Assembly: GCA_022793675.1 (NCBI GenBank)
Contig: JAAWDH010000044.1
Location: 1-64,000 of the forward strand
Length of the DNA: 64,000 nucleotides
From: Oscillospiraceae bacterium
GTDB taxonomy: Bacteria > Bacillota > Clostridia > Oscillospirales > Ruminococcaceae
Reading direction: 5' to 3'
A program made the position numbers and the translations under genes. The notes under the pieces were generated by a model. The model did no database searches and was not told the origin of the DNA. It saw nothing but the letters and a program-made list of their open reading frames with translations. Positions 8,742 to 15,595 of this stretch are shown here, one piece after another (within the stretch, counting starts at the first letter, position 1; every line of letters begins with the position of its first letter).

Positions 8742-8827
8742 AGTACGACGCTTTTTGAAAAAAGCTTGGCAAAAACTTTTAATCGCCAGGGTACGCGTTG
8801 GCATAGATTTACCCGCTTACTGCGTCG
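8742..8827 (+). repeat. dispersed 86-bp intergenic repeat, copy A
   Basis: Begins AGTACGACGC and ends TACTGCGTCG. It contains the family core: a GCTTTTTGAAAAAAGC-type palindrome, then CTTTTAATCGCCAGGGTA. It lies between the oxidoreductase terminator and the convergent flavodoxin-type gene. It shares length, ends and core with copies B, C, D and E. Confidence 0.8.
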
Positions 8828-8848
8828 GAAACGGATCGGTTCTCGCGG

Positions 8849-9412
8849 TCACGGACAGGTGAGCCCAATAGATTTGCCTAGTTCGTAAGCAGCGGCTATT
8901 TCAGGCTTCCCTTCAATATCCCCAATATCGCCGTTCCCGCCGGCAAGGACATGGCCAAGGTTTTGCCATTTCAAGTACGCCGTTAAATGGTTGTAATAGA
9001 GGGTGACTTCCTCGAAATCGCTGCCTTCCGCCGCCATCAGCAGCACCGAAGCCCTGCCATGTCCCCTTAGAAGGTTGCCGTCCCCCTCCTCCAGGGCAAA
9101 CAGGCGGTCAATAGCTGTCCGGAGCTGCCCACTCAGATTCCAGTAGTAGAGCGGGCTGGCAAGCACTATCACGTCGCATTCCCGCACAGCTGGGTAAATT
9201 TTATCCATATCGTCCCGCTGGACGCAGGGGCATTCTTTGCTGTTGTGCCCGCCAAAACAACCTTTACAGCCATGAATGTTCATACTGTCGAGGAAAAATT
9301 CTGTCACTGTATGGCCAGCGCCCTCCGCGCCTTCTGTAAACGCCTTGACCAGCGCAGAGGTGTTGCCTTTTTTACGAGGGCTGCCATTGAGAATAACGAT
9401 TTTCTTAGACAT
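8849..9412 (-). CDS. flavodoxin-family NAD(P)H-dependent reductase
   Basis: 187-residue protein of the NADPH-dependent FMN reductase / iron-sulfur flavoprotein type. It opens with the FMN phosphate-binding loop NGSPRKKGNT (residues 9-18) and has a compact Cys group (CKGCFGG, later CPC) as in flavoproteins with redox-active cysteines. The ASPLYYWNLSGQLRTAIDR block is the usual flavin-binding segment. It lies 12 bp after a paralogue on the same strand, so the two form a bicistron under the promoter facing the HxlR regulator. Substrate unknown; quinones, nitro compounds or another electrophile are plausible. Confidence 0.85.
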   Translation of the reverse strand: MSKKIVILNGSPRKKGNTSALVKAFTEGAEGAGHTVTEFFLDSMNIHGCKGCFGGHNSKECPCVQRDDMDKIYPAVRECDVIVLASPLYYWNLSGQLRTAIDRLFALEEGDGNLLRGHGRASVLLMAAEGSDFEEVTLYYNHLTAYLKWQNLGHVLAGGNGDIGDIEGKPEIAAAYELGKSIGLTCP

Positions 9413-9424
9413 GATTTCCCCTCC

Positions 9425-9970
9425 TTAGAATTTATCGGCCAGCGCTGCTGCCTGACGGCAGCCGTCTGTCTTTTCAATATCGCCGACATTCAAAACGCCC
9501 GGCACCAGCACCGCGCCTACCATCTGCCATTTCATCAGCGCTGCCGACCGCTCCAACGGAATACGGACCCCATCCAGCACCGACATATCCTCTTCTTCAC
9601 AGCAAGCGATAACGGCGCATTCCTTGCCCGCGATATCCCTGCCGCCTACAACGAAGGAAAACAGCCGGTCGATGACGCCCTTGATCTGGGCGGGAATAGA
9701 ATACCAATACACCGGCATTGTAAAGACAACAGCGTCTGCCTCTAGGATAGCTGGCGCAACCAGGTTGAAATCATCATCGAAAGAACAGGCCTTTCCAGTT
9801 TTGAAACAGGTCTCGCAGGCGCGGCATCCGCCCACCTTTCTCATTGCCGCATCGAAGCGGGTAATCTGATGGCCCTTTGCCTCTGCGGCCTGAATAAAGG
9901 CCTCCGTCATCGCAAAGCTGTTGCCATTTTTTCGGGGACTGCCGGTAATGACCACTATTTTCTTGCCCAT
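9425..9970 (-). CDS. flavodoxin-family NAD(P)H-dependent reductase (paralogue)
   Basis: 181 residues, same fold as its downstream neighbour: FMN loop TGSPRKNGNS near the N-terminus, CRACETCFKTGKAC cysteine group in the middle and a TMPVYWYSIPAQIKGVIDR flavin segment. The two proteins are clearly related but diverged, so this is an old duplication. It is the promoter-proximal gene of the pair and is divergent from an HxlR-type regulator, the common arrangement for redox- or aldehyde-responsive reductases in Firmicutes. Confidence 0.85.
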   Translation of the reverse strand: MGKKIVVITGSPRKNGNSFAMTEAFIQAAEAKGHQITRFDAAMRKVGGCRACETCFKTGKACSFDDDFNLVAPAILEADAVVFTMPVYWYSIPAQIKGVIDRLFSFVVGGRDIAGKECAVIACCEEEDMSVLDGVRIPLERSAALMKWQMVGAVLVPGVLNVGDIEKTDGCRQAAALADKF

Positions 9971-10008
9971 TAAGATATTCTCTCCTTTTATGATTTTCCA
10001 GCCAGCTC

Positions 10009-10113
10009 TTGACTTTGGCTGTTATTTGCATTATTATATAGGCAAAAACAAAATAAATCAAGTACGCACATTCAGGTTATATACTTACAGGGAAGATATA
10101 TACTTTTAAAAGG
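10009..10113. promoter_or_regulatory. overlapping divergent promoters and possible HxlR operator
   Basis: Plus strand: TTGACT (10009-10014)-N17-TATTAT (10032-10037), toward the HxlR gene. Minus strand: TTGATT (10056-10061)-N17-TATAAT (10033-10038), toward the flavodoxin pair. The -10 elements overlap, so the promoters should compete. Just right of them a TATATACTT motif occurs twice about 20 bp apart (about 10077 and 10099), a candidate operator. The promoters are read from sequence; operator assignment is inference. Confidence 0.6.
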
Positions 10114-10123
10114 AGAGTGTAAA

Positions 10124-10459
10124 ATGGATGGACGGCATATTGCTGACGAATGTTTAAATGGTACTGGCTTCAGCTACACCCTATCGTTGATCAATGGGAA
10201 ATATAAAATGGTGATTTTATATACGCTGATGGAATTCGGCGTTGTCCGATTCAACGAAATGAAGAAATATATCGGGCAGATCTCCTTCAAAACGCTCAGC
10301 GCCGCACTCAAGGAACTGGAGGCCGATCAGCTGGTATGCCGCAAGGAATACCCCCAAATCCCTCCTAAAGTGGAATACAGCCTGACAAAGCGCGGCAAAT
10401 CCTTAATCCCTATCCTAGACGCCATGTGCGATTGGGGACAGGAAAACCGCCTGCCCTGA
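10124..10459 (+). CDS. HxlR-family transcriptional regulator
   Basis: 111 residues, a single winged-helix DNA-binding domain. The family pattern is clear: a Cys near the N-terminus (DECLNG), then LINGKYKMVILYTL, RFNEMKKYI and SFKTLSAALKELE (recognition helix), and a beta-wing ending in VEYSLTKRG. HxlR/YodB/HypR regulators often sense electrophiles or oxidants through that N-terminal Cys and control divergent reductase genes. Its gene faces the two flavodoxin-type reductases across a 153-bp spacer, so it probably controls them and itself. A GGAGAG ribosome site precedes the ATG. Confidence 0.9.
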   Translation: MDGRHIADECLNGTGFSYTLSLINGKYKMVILYTLMEFGVVRFNEMKKYIGQISFKTLSAALKELEADQLVCRKEYPQIPPKVEYSLTKRGKSLIPILDAMCDWGQENRLP

Positions 10460-10461
10460 GG

Positions 10462-10547
10462 AGTACGGGTCGCTTTTGAAAAAGCTCCGCAAAACTTTTT
10501 AATCGCCAGGGTCACTGGATAAACAGCCATAGCCGCCTACCGCGTCG
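10462..10547 (+). repeat. dispersed 86-bp intergenic repeat, copy B
   Basis: Begins AGTACGGGTCGC and ends CTACCGCGTCG, with the GCTTTTGAAAAAGC palindrome and the TTTTTAATCGCCAGGGT core. It fills almost exactly the gap between the HxlR stop codon (10459) and the stop codon of the convergent acetyltransferase gene (10548). Confidence 0.8.
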
Positions 10548-11102
10548 TTACGTCCGTTCTTTGGCAAGTAACCCATAATAGCTTGCGTCGCAGACGCCCT
10601 GATTGTTCCAGTCGCTCTGCCGCAGCGTCCCTTCAAACCGCATCCCGCACTTTCTCATCACAGCGCCGGAGTTGGGGTTATTGGGGTCGTGCCTTGATTC
10701 GACACGGCCAACGCCGACTTCGTCAAAGAGGAAGTCCATAACGGCTTTCAGGGCTTCTGATGTGATGCCCTGCCGCCACCACCGCTGCCCGATGCAATAA
10801 CCGATATGGGCTGCGTTGATTGGCTCGGTGATGCTCTTTACAACGGCAATATCGCCGATAGGCTCGCCTTGTTCTTTCAGGACAATAGCCCAGTGGTAGT
10901 AATCCGCTTCGTCATAGTGCGGCAGCCATTCTTTCAGAACGCGCCCGCTTACGGCGGGAGAGCTATGGGTTGGCCAAGTCAGGAATTTTGTTACAGCGTC
11001 GTCTGATGCCCAGTTTTTGTACATCGCCTCTGCGTCGTCCAGCGTGTACCGACGCAGCAGCAACCGGGCTGTTTCGATACGTTGGGTGCCTTTATGCTCC
11101 AT
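10548..11102 (-). CDS. GNAT acetyltransferase, RimJ/RimL type
   Basis: 184-residue acetyl-CoA-dependent N-acetyltransferase. The N-terminus (TARLLLRRYTLDDAEAMYKNW), the central QRWWRQGITSEAL acetyl-CoA loop and the C-terminal NPNSGAVMRKCGM match the RimJ/RimL-like group that acetylates protein N-termini or small amines; the substrate is unknown. The chosen ATG follows AGGAGG with 9-base spacing. Both lie inside the end of the MATE gene, giving an 11-bp overlap and probable translational coupling. Confidence 0.88.
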   Translation of the reverse strand: MEHKGTQRIETARLLLRRYTLDDAEAMYKNWASDDAVTKFLTWPTHSSPAVSGRVLKEWLPHYDEADYYHWAIVLKEQGEPIGDIAVVKSITEPINAAHIGYCIGQRWWRQGITSEALKAVMDFLFDEVGVGRVESRHDPNNPNSGAVMRKCGMRFEGTLRQSDWNNQGVCDASYYGLLAKERT

Positions 11103-12507
11103 CTGCTTTTGCCTCCTTTTCTTTTGCGGCAATCTGCCGCTTCAGCCATCCGCCCCGCAGATAATAGACGATAAAGGCGATAGAAGTAATCGTCCAGGTG
11201 ATTGGATAGCTGGCCATTGTCGTCCTAATATTGGGCCAGGCCGGCACTGCCAGCGCAATCCACAGTACCCGCAGCGCGCAGACGCCAAAACAGGTGATAA
11301 TAGTTGGGATCAGCGAATCCCCCACCCCGCGTACTGCGCCGGAGAGGATTTCAATACAGACATAGGTAAAATATACTGGGGCCAGGAAACGTACCATCTC
11401 CATGCCGTAACCGATAACTACTTGGTCTTGGGTAAAGATATGATAGAAAGCTTCGCCGACCAGCAAAAATAGCCCCGTAATGGCTGCCGTCGTTCCGAAG
11501 GTCATGGCCAGGCAGACTCGGACGCTGCGCCGCATCCGCCCGTAATTGCCCGCGCCGAAATTCTGTCCGACAAAAGTGGTAATAGCGATGCCGAAAGAGC
11601 TGATGACCATCCAGAAAAATCCGTCCAGCTTGCCGTAAGCCGTCCAAGCCGCCACAACGTCGGTGCCGAAGGAGTTGACGCTGGCTTGGATGACCAGGTT
11701 GGAAACCGAATAAAGCACCGACTGCAGCCCCGCCGGAATGCCGATGCGGATAATGCTTTTGAGGATTACTGGGTCAATATGGATTGCTTTGACATCCATC
11801 CGGTAGGCCTGGTCTGTTTTAATCAGCACAAGGATGATCAACGCCGCGCTGACCGCCTGGGAGAGGATTGTCGCCAGCGCCGCTCCGAAAATCCCCCACT
11901 GGAAAACCGCTACAAACAGCAGGTCAAGCAGGACGTTGACAAAGCAGCAGACAATCAGGAAATACAGCGGACGCCGCGAATCACCCACCGCCCGCAGGAT
12001 GCCCGAACCGATGTTGTAGACCATGTTAAAGAAAATGCCGGCGAAATATACCCTTATGTATACCAGCGCGTGCGCCATAATCTCCGGGGGCGTCCCCATC
12101 AGCCGCAGCGCCCAAGGCGAAAAAGCAAGCCCGAGCACCATCAGCAGCACACTGCCGATAATCGCCAGTGCCGCTGCGGTATGAATCGCCCGGCCAACCC
12201 GGCGGATATCGCCGCCGCCGTAAAATTGGGAGATGATGACCGTTGCGCCCGACGCTAGCCCAACAAAAAAGCCTACCAATAGGTTAATTAGCGTCCCAGT
12301 GGTGCCGCCCACCGCCGCCAGCGCCTCTTTGCCGACATAATTGCCGACGATTGCGGCGTCGATGGTATTATAAAGCTGCTGGAAAAAGGTTCCCATTACA
12401 ATCGGGAAAAAGAAAATCAGCAGCTGCTTCCAGATGACCCCTTCGGTGATGCTGTTCCCAGCGGGCCTGCTTTCAGGCAGGTTTTCCTGGGAAATTTTTT
12501 CTGCCAT
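11092..12507 (-). CDS. MATE-family multidrug efflux transporter
   Basis: 471-residue integral membrane protein with about twelve hydrophobic helices, a member of the multidrug and toxin extrusion family (proton- or sodium-driven drug export). Recognisable family blocks include PIVMGTFFQQLYNTIDAAIVG near the N-terminus and its second-half counterpart near GIPAGLQSVLYSVSNLVIQ. Two starts are possible: ATG at 12507 (11 bases after AGGAG) and TTG at 12513 (5 bases after it). A promoter is seen upstream. An acetyltransferase gene overlaps its 3' end; export plus acetylation may serve one detoxification function, which is inference. Confidence 0.92.
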   Translation of the reverse strand: MAEKISQENLPESRPAGNSITEGVIWKQLLIFFFPIVMGTFFQQLYNTIDAAIVGNYVGKEALAAVGGTTGTLINLLVGFFVGLASGATVIISQFYGGGDIRRVGRAIHTAAALAIIGSVLLMVLGLAFSPWALRLMGTPPEIMAHALVYIRVYFAGIFFNMVYNIGSGILRAVGDSRRPLYFLIVCCFVNVLLDLLFVAVFQWGIFGAALATILSQAVSAALIILVLIKTDQAYRMDVKAIHIDPVILKSIIRIGIPAGLQSVLYSVSNLVIQASVNSFGTDVVAAWTAYGKLDGFFWMVISSFGIAITTFVGQNFGAGNYGRMRRSVRVCLAMTFGTTAAITGLFLLVGEAFYHIFTQDQVVIGYGMEMVRFLAPVYFTYVCIEILSGAVRGVGDSLIPTIITCFGVCALRVLWIALAVPAWPNIRTTMASYPITWTITSIAFIVYYLRGGWLKRQIAAKEKEAKADGA

Positions 12508-12514
12508 AGCCAAA

Positions 12515-12596
12515 AAAGCTCCTTCCTTGAAGCCGTCAGAATAGATCTCTGCACAGCAAAGCTATTTTGACAAGTATAACACAAGGAAGGAGCTTT
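12515..12596 (-). promoter_or_regulatory. MATE promoter flanked by a 15-bp inverted repeat
   Basis: Minus-strand promoter TAGACA (12596-12601)-N17-TATACT (12573-12578). A perfect 15-bp inverted repeat is present: one arm (12582-12596) fills the spacer of this promoter and the other (12515-12529) covers the ribosome-binding site of the MATE gene. Separation is 52 bp. This looks like a pair of operator sites, or a repressor site mirrored at the Shine-Dalgarno. Confidence 0.55.
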
Positions 12597-12670
12597 GTCT
12601 ATAGCCCTGAAAAAGAATTTTAAACAGGCAGGCCTTATTGCCCTGTCCTGATGTGCAAGGGAATTTGGAT

Positions 12671-13066
12671 TCATTCTTCCTGTTCTGCCGCCAGCAAATG
12701 TCGTACTGCTTTAGGGAGCTTGGCGACGACAGTCTGGTAGCTATGGTCGGCCATTTCCAGAATCACGCCGTCAGGCAGCGCCCCGCCAAGCGGAAAGGTG
12801 TTGAAATAGGGCTGCTGCACCGGCGGGCAATGATAGCCCCGCGCCACAAGGCCGGGATATTGGCTGCGATAAAAGTCCCCCGTCATCTGATCGCAGTTCA
12901 GCGTCGCCATATCCCGCCCGTTAAGCTGGAAAATCTGGGCAAAAATGCGGCCAGGACGGCTTTCAGTCCGCCCAACTTTGATAATCAAAGAAGCCGGTCC
13001 GAAAGGGTGGTCTTCATAAGCGCCGTTTTTGGCAAGGCAATAAGCAGCCAGTTCTGTTGGCGTCAT
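12671..13066 (-). CDS. MmcQ/YjbR family protein
   Basis: 131 residues. The pattern EDHPFG...LIIKVG...FAQIF and the C-terminal region of a CyaY-like fold correspond to the YjbR/MmcQ family, often called DNA-binding, whose cellular role is uncertain. The start is the ATG after GGAGG at 6-base spacing; a longer frame would run back into the preceding gene. It follows a flavodoxin-like gene by 73 bp on the same strand and may share its promoter. Confidence 0.8.
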   Translation of the reverse strand: MTPTELAAYCLAKNGAYEDHPFGPASLIIKVGRTESRPGRIFAQIFQLNGRDMATLNCDQMTGDFYRSQYPGLVARGYHCPPVQQPYFNTFPLGGALPDGVILEMADHSYQTVVAKLPKAVRHLLAAEQEE

Positions 13067-13139
13067 AAACGTCCTCCATAACGAAAGGGCAACGGAAAAA
13101 CCGCTGCCCTGACCCTGTCTTCTATGTCCGTACTGCCAA

Positions 13140-13583
13140 TCAGCCCACAGAATCAAACAGCTCGTTGATTTTGCCGTCGGCGAATTCTACAGCCTTTTTG
13201 AGATCCTCCTCGGTGGGCTTGCCCTTGCCGAACAGGCTCTTTTTGATGGCGATGCCGCAAGTGCCGGCAACGGTAACGCCGTTCTTCTTGAAGATGCTGG
13301 CCAGCTGTTCCGGAATATCCGTAGAACCGTCCTTGTTGATCATAATCAGCGCCACATTGGAGGCCCGGTCGGTGCTCAGATCCTGACAGAAAGCAATCAG
13401 CCGCTTGTCGATGGAGCCGTAAGTTTCAAAGCAGAGGATGACCAGCCGTTCCTTCTCGCAGGGATAGGCAGGCGGTACCTTGTCGCTCTTGCACTTATAC
13501 TCGCGGGCGATTTTGGTGGCGATAATCTCAGGACTGTCCTGAGCGCCTTCTTTTTTCTCAACATACAGAACCTGCATTTTCAT
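13140..13583 (-). CDS. flavodoxin-like domain protein
   Basis: 147 residues with a flavodoxin-like outline: an N-terminal beta strand (MQVLYVEKKEG), a YGSIDKRLIAFCQDL segment and a C-terminal PTEEDLKKAVEFADGKI helix. The usual phosphate-binding loop (T/S-x-T-G-x-T) is not evident, so FMN binding is not assured. Similar small proteins are frequent in gut Clostridia, including the BilS-type partner of bilirubin reductase, but no bilR-like gene is present here and that role should not be assumed. It has its own consensus promoter. Confidence 0.65.
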   Translation of the reverse strand: MKMQVLYVEKKEGAQDSPEIIATKIAREYKCKSDKVPPAYPCEKERLVILCFETYGSIDKRLIAFCQDLSTDRASNVALIMINKDGSTDIPEQLASIFKKNGVTVAGTCGIAIKKSLFGKGKPTEEDLKKAVEFADGKINELFDSVG

Positions 13584-13700
13584 AACAAATTACCCCTTTG
13601 GTTTTAAAATTGTTTCAGATCAGTACCATCCGCCCGAACAGATCTGTGGGAAAAGCTATTTCGGGCCGCCGTGCATTGTCTAACGCACCTAGTATTATTT

Positions 13701-13729
13701 AGTGTACCATGAAATCCGCCATTTGTCAA
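13701..13729 (-). promoter_or_regulatory. promoter of the flavodoxin-like gene
   Basis: TTGACA-N17-TACACT on the minus strand, about 120 bp upstream of the flavodoxin-like start codon; it probably also serves the YjbR-type gene. Confidence 0.75.
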
Positions 13730-13816
13730 AAGGAAAGTGTTAACAAACACTGAATTTCAACAAACCTGTAAAAAACAGCGTGCCATTTTTGTGTGTATAG
13801 TCAACAAATCTGCCGC

Positions 13817-14647
13817 TCACAGCGGATTATGCTGGTTATCCGCTGTATTTTTTGCGTCGCCATAAAGAATTTCGTAGTTGCGCCGCAGCGGCCCCGGCCC
13901 CCGAAAGCCATATGCCCGAAAACGCACCGCCCTTGTCAGGTCGCCGTAGCTAAGCAGGCCTTTGCGGTCGGCTAAGAAGGCTTTGATTGGCGTTTCCGCC
14001 GCCATACGGTTCATCGGGCAGACCTCTTGGCAGATATCGCATCCCCACAGCAGCCCGCCCTCTTTGACCAGCAGCGTTTCTTCCGGCGTCAACTCCCCTT
14101 TTTTCTGGGTGACGGCCGACAGGCAGCGCGCCTTATTGACCCCGCCTCTTCCAATACAGCCCGCCGGGCAAGCCTTGGCACAGGCTCCGCAGCCAATGCA
14201 GGCGCGTTTTTCTGTTTCCTTCAAAGACAGCGGCATATCTGTGACTATACTGCCTAAAAAAACCCAGGAACCGTATTTGGGGTGGATCAGCAGGCCGTTT
14301 TTCCCCAAAACGCCCAGTCCAGCCCGCAGCGCCGCGTCCACCTCCCGGATGGGAGAATTGTCCACAAACGGCTCAAAACGGAACGGGAAAATCTCTCCCA
14401 ACGCCTGGCAAGCCTGTCCGAGCATCCCGCCAGCCACCCGGTGGTAATCCTGTACGGCCGCATAACGGGAGACATTTCTCTTTTCATTTGGTGTCAGATA
14501 AGGGAAGATGCAGACAACGACGGCCTTTGCCCCCTCCGGCAGCCTCTTTGCCGCCTGACAGGGGAGCAGCGGCAGGCAGCCAGAAAAGGAAACTGCCCCC
14601 GCTTCCGGAATGCCCGCCCTTTCAAGGAGCGGCCGCAGACGCTCCAT
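13817..14647 (-). CDS. queG: epoxyqueuosine reductase QueG-like protein
   Basis: Reduces epoxyqueuosine to queuosine at the wobble base of tRNAs, using cobalamin and two 4Fe-4S clusters. The two cluster motifs are clear: Cys150-x2-Cys153-x2-Cys156-x3-Cys160 and Cys203-x2-Cys206-x3-Cys210. The DNSPIRE segment near residue 96 holds the likely catalytic Asp. At 276 residues it is shorter than the classic enzyme and lacks the HEAT-repeat tail, as in many Clostridia. Its start codon overlaps the Nudix gene stop by one base (TGATG), so translation is probably coupled. No other queuosine gene is in the window, so a related reductase role is possible. Confidence 0.85.
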   Translation of the reverse strand: MERLRPLLERAGIPEAGAVSFSGCLPLLPCQAAKRLPEGAKAVVVCIFPYLTPNEKRNVSRYAAVQDYHRVAGGMLGQACQALGEIFPFRFEPFVDNSPIREVDAALRAGLGVLGKNGLLIHPKYGSWVFLGSIVTDMPLSLKETEKRACIGCGACAKACPAGCIGRGGVNKARCLSAVTQKKGELTPEETLLVKEGGLLWGCDICQEVCPMNRMAAETPIKAFLADRKGLLSYGDLTRAVRFRAYGFRGPGPLRRNYEILYGDAKNTADNQHNPL

Positions 14648-15198
14648 CAGGTTTCGCCGGCCAGCAGCCGCGCCGTTTTAAGCGCTGCAATCTGGGTTTT
14701 ACTGTCGGGGACGCGGCCAGCCATGACCTCTTCCACCAGCTGCGCCAGCGGCATCCGCTTCAGCGATAAAAACTCCCCTTCGTCCAAGTGCTGCTCTTTA
14801 AAGGCGAGCCCCTTGGCTAGATAGACCCGGATGATTTCGTCGTCATACCCGACCGACGGATAGACGTTGCCCAGGAAAATCCACTCCTCCGCTTCAGCAC
14901 CGACTTCTTCAAGAAGCTCCCGCTTGCCGCATTCCAGCGGATCCTCCCCCTTTTCCAGCTTACCGGCAGGGATTTCAGTGATAATCTCACCGTAAGCATA
15001 GCGGCACTGTTCAACTAGGATTACGCTGCCGTCAGAAAGCAGCGGCAGCACCCCAACGCCGCCGTGATGGCGTACAACCTCCCGGAAGGACAGGCTGCCA
15101 TCGGGCAGCCGCACCTCATCCCGATAAAGCCGGACTATTTTCCCGTCAAAGAGCAGCTCGGAGGAAACCTGTGTTTCCAAAAGCGCTTTCTTGTCCAT
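14647..15198 (-). CDS. Nudix hydrolase, ADP-ribose pyrophosphatase type
   Basis: 183 residues. The Nudix box GX5EX7REXXEEXG is intact in GKLEKGEDPLECGKRELLEE. The surrounding IPAGKLE and the VYPSVGYDDE loop resemble ADP-ribose pyrophosphatases of the NudF/YqkG group, which split ADP-ribose to AMP and ribose-5-phosphate. The chosen ATG lies 8 bases after AAGGG; a GTG three codons upstream would sit on top of the ribosome site. It precedes queG with a one-base overlap. Confidence 0.88.
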   Translation of the reverse strand: MDKKALLETQVSSELLFDGKIVRLYRDEVRLPDGSLSFREVVRHHGGVGVLPLLSDGSVILVEQCRYAYGEIITEIPAGKLEKGEDPLECGKRELLEEVGAEAEEWIFLGNVYPSVGYDDEIIRVYLAKGLAFKEQHLDEGEFLSLKRMPLAQLVEEVMAGRVPDSKTQIAALKTARLLAGET

Positions 15199-15298
15199 TC
15201 GACACACCCTTTCAAAATCGGCGCAAAGGCGTTAAGCCCCTGCTTTTTCTTATTTTACCATAGATGCGGCTTTTCGTAAAGAGTGCGGGGCGCTTTAG

Positions 15299-15383
15299 AG
15301 TACGAGTCGCTTTTGAAAAAGCTCCGCAAAACTTTCAATCGCTAGGGTAAGTTTTTACGCAGCCATAGGCATCTACTGCGTCG
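15299..15383 (+). repeat. dispersed 85-bp intergenic repeat, copy C
   Basis: Begins AGTACGAGTCGC and ends CTACTGCGTCG. It has the GCTTTTGAAAAAGC palindrome and the CAATCGCTAGGGTA core, and is closest to copy B in its left half. Confidence 0.8.
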
Positions 15384-15450
15384 ACAAGCCTGCATAAATC
15401 TATCCATCCGAGCCGTCGTAGCAAGTCTATATAAACTCGTCCATCCAAGC

Positions 15451-15510
15451 CGACGCAGATGGATTTATCTTAATAAAATAACCAGGTACCCTAACGAATA
15501 AAAAAAGGCT
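15451..15510 (-). repeat. truncated inverted copy C' of the intergenic repeat
   Basis: Read on the minus strand it shows TTTTTATTCGTTAGGGTA and ends ATCTGCGTCG, matching the core and the right end of the family. The left palindrome is missing. It faces copy C at 68 bp. Confidence 0.5.
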
Positions 15511-15538
15511 TTACAATTTCGAGAAAAAATGAGATAAT
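15510..15538 (+). promoter_or_regulatory. promoter of gdpP
   Basis: TTTACA-N17-GATAAT, about 58 bp upstream of the gdpP start codon. It partly overlaps the end of repeat C'. Confidence 0.6.
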
Positions 15539-15595
15539 AAGAGTGTTCAGGCTGACTGCTTTGATGGGCGTCTGAGCGATGAATGGGGGATGACC

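Larger units (their letters stand above)
15199..15595. other. intergenic region with two facing repeats
   Basis: About 400 bp between the divergent Nudix and gdpP genes. No coding sequence seen. It contains repeat copy C on the plus strand, a truncated inverted copy C', two loosely similar 20-bp direct repeats between them (about 15391-15412 and 15433-15454), and the gdpP promoter. Confidence 0.6.

Noticed and set aside
13140..13583. BilS, the flavodoxin partner of bilirubin reductase
   Set aside because: Only general similarity; no bilR-type reductase is nearby, so the name was not applied.
13819..13854. plus-strand terminator-like hairpin (ACAGCGGAT/ATCCGCTGT plus T-run)
   Set aside because: It lies inside the 3' end of queG and there is no plus-strand gene ahead of it; reads wrongly for queG.
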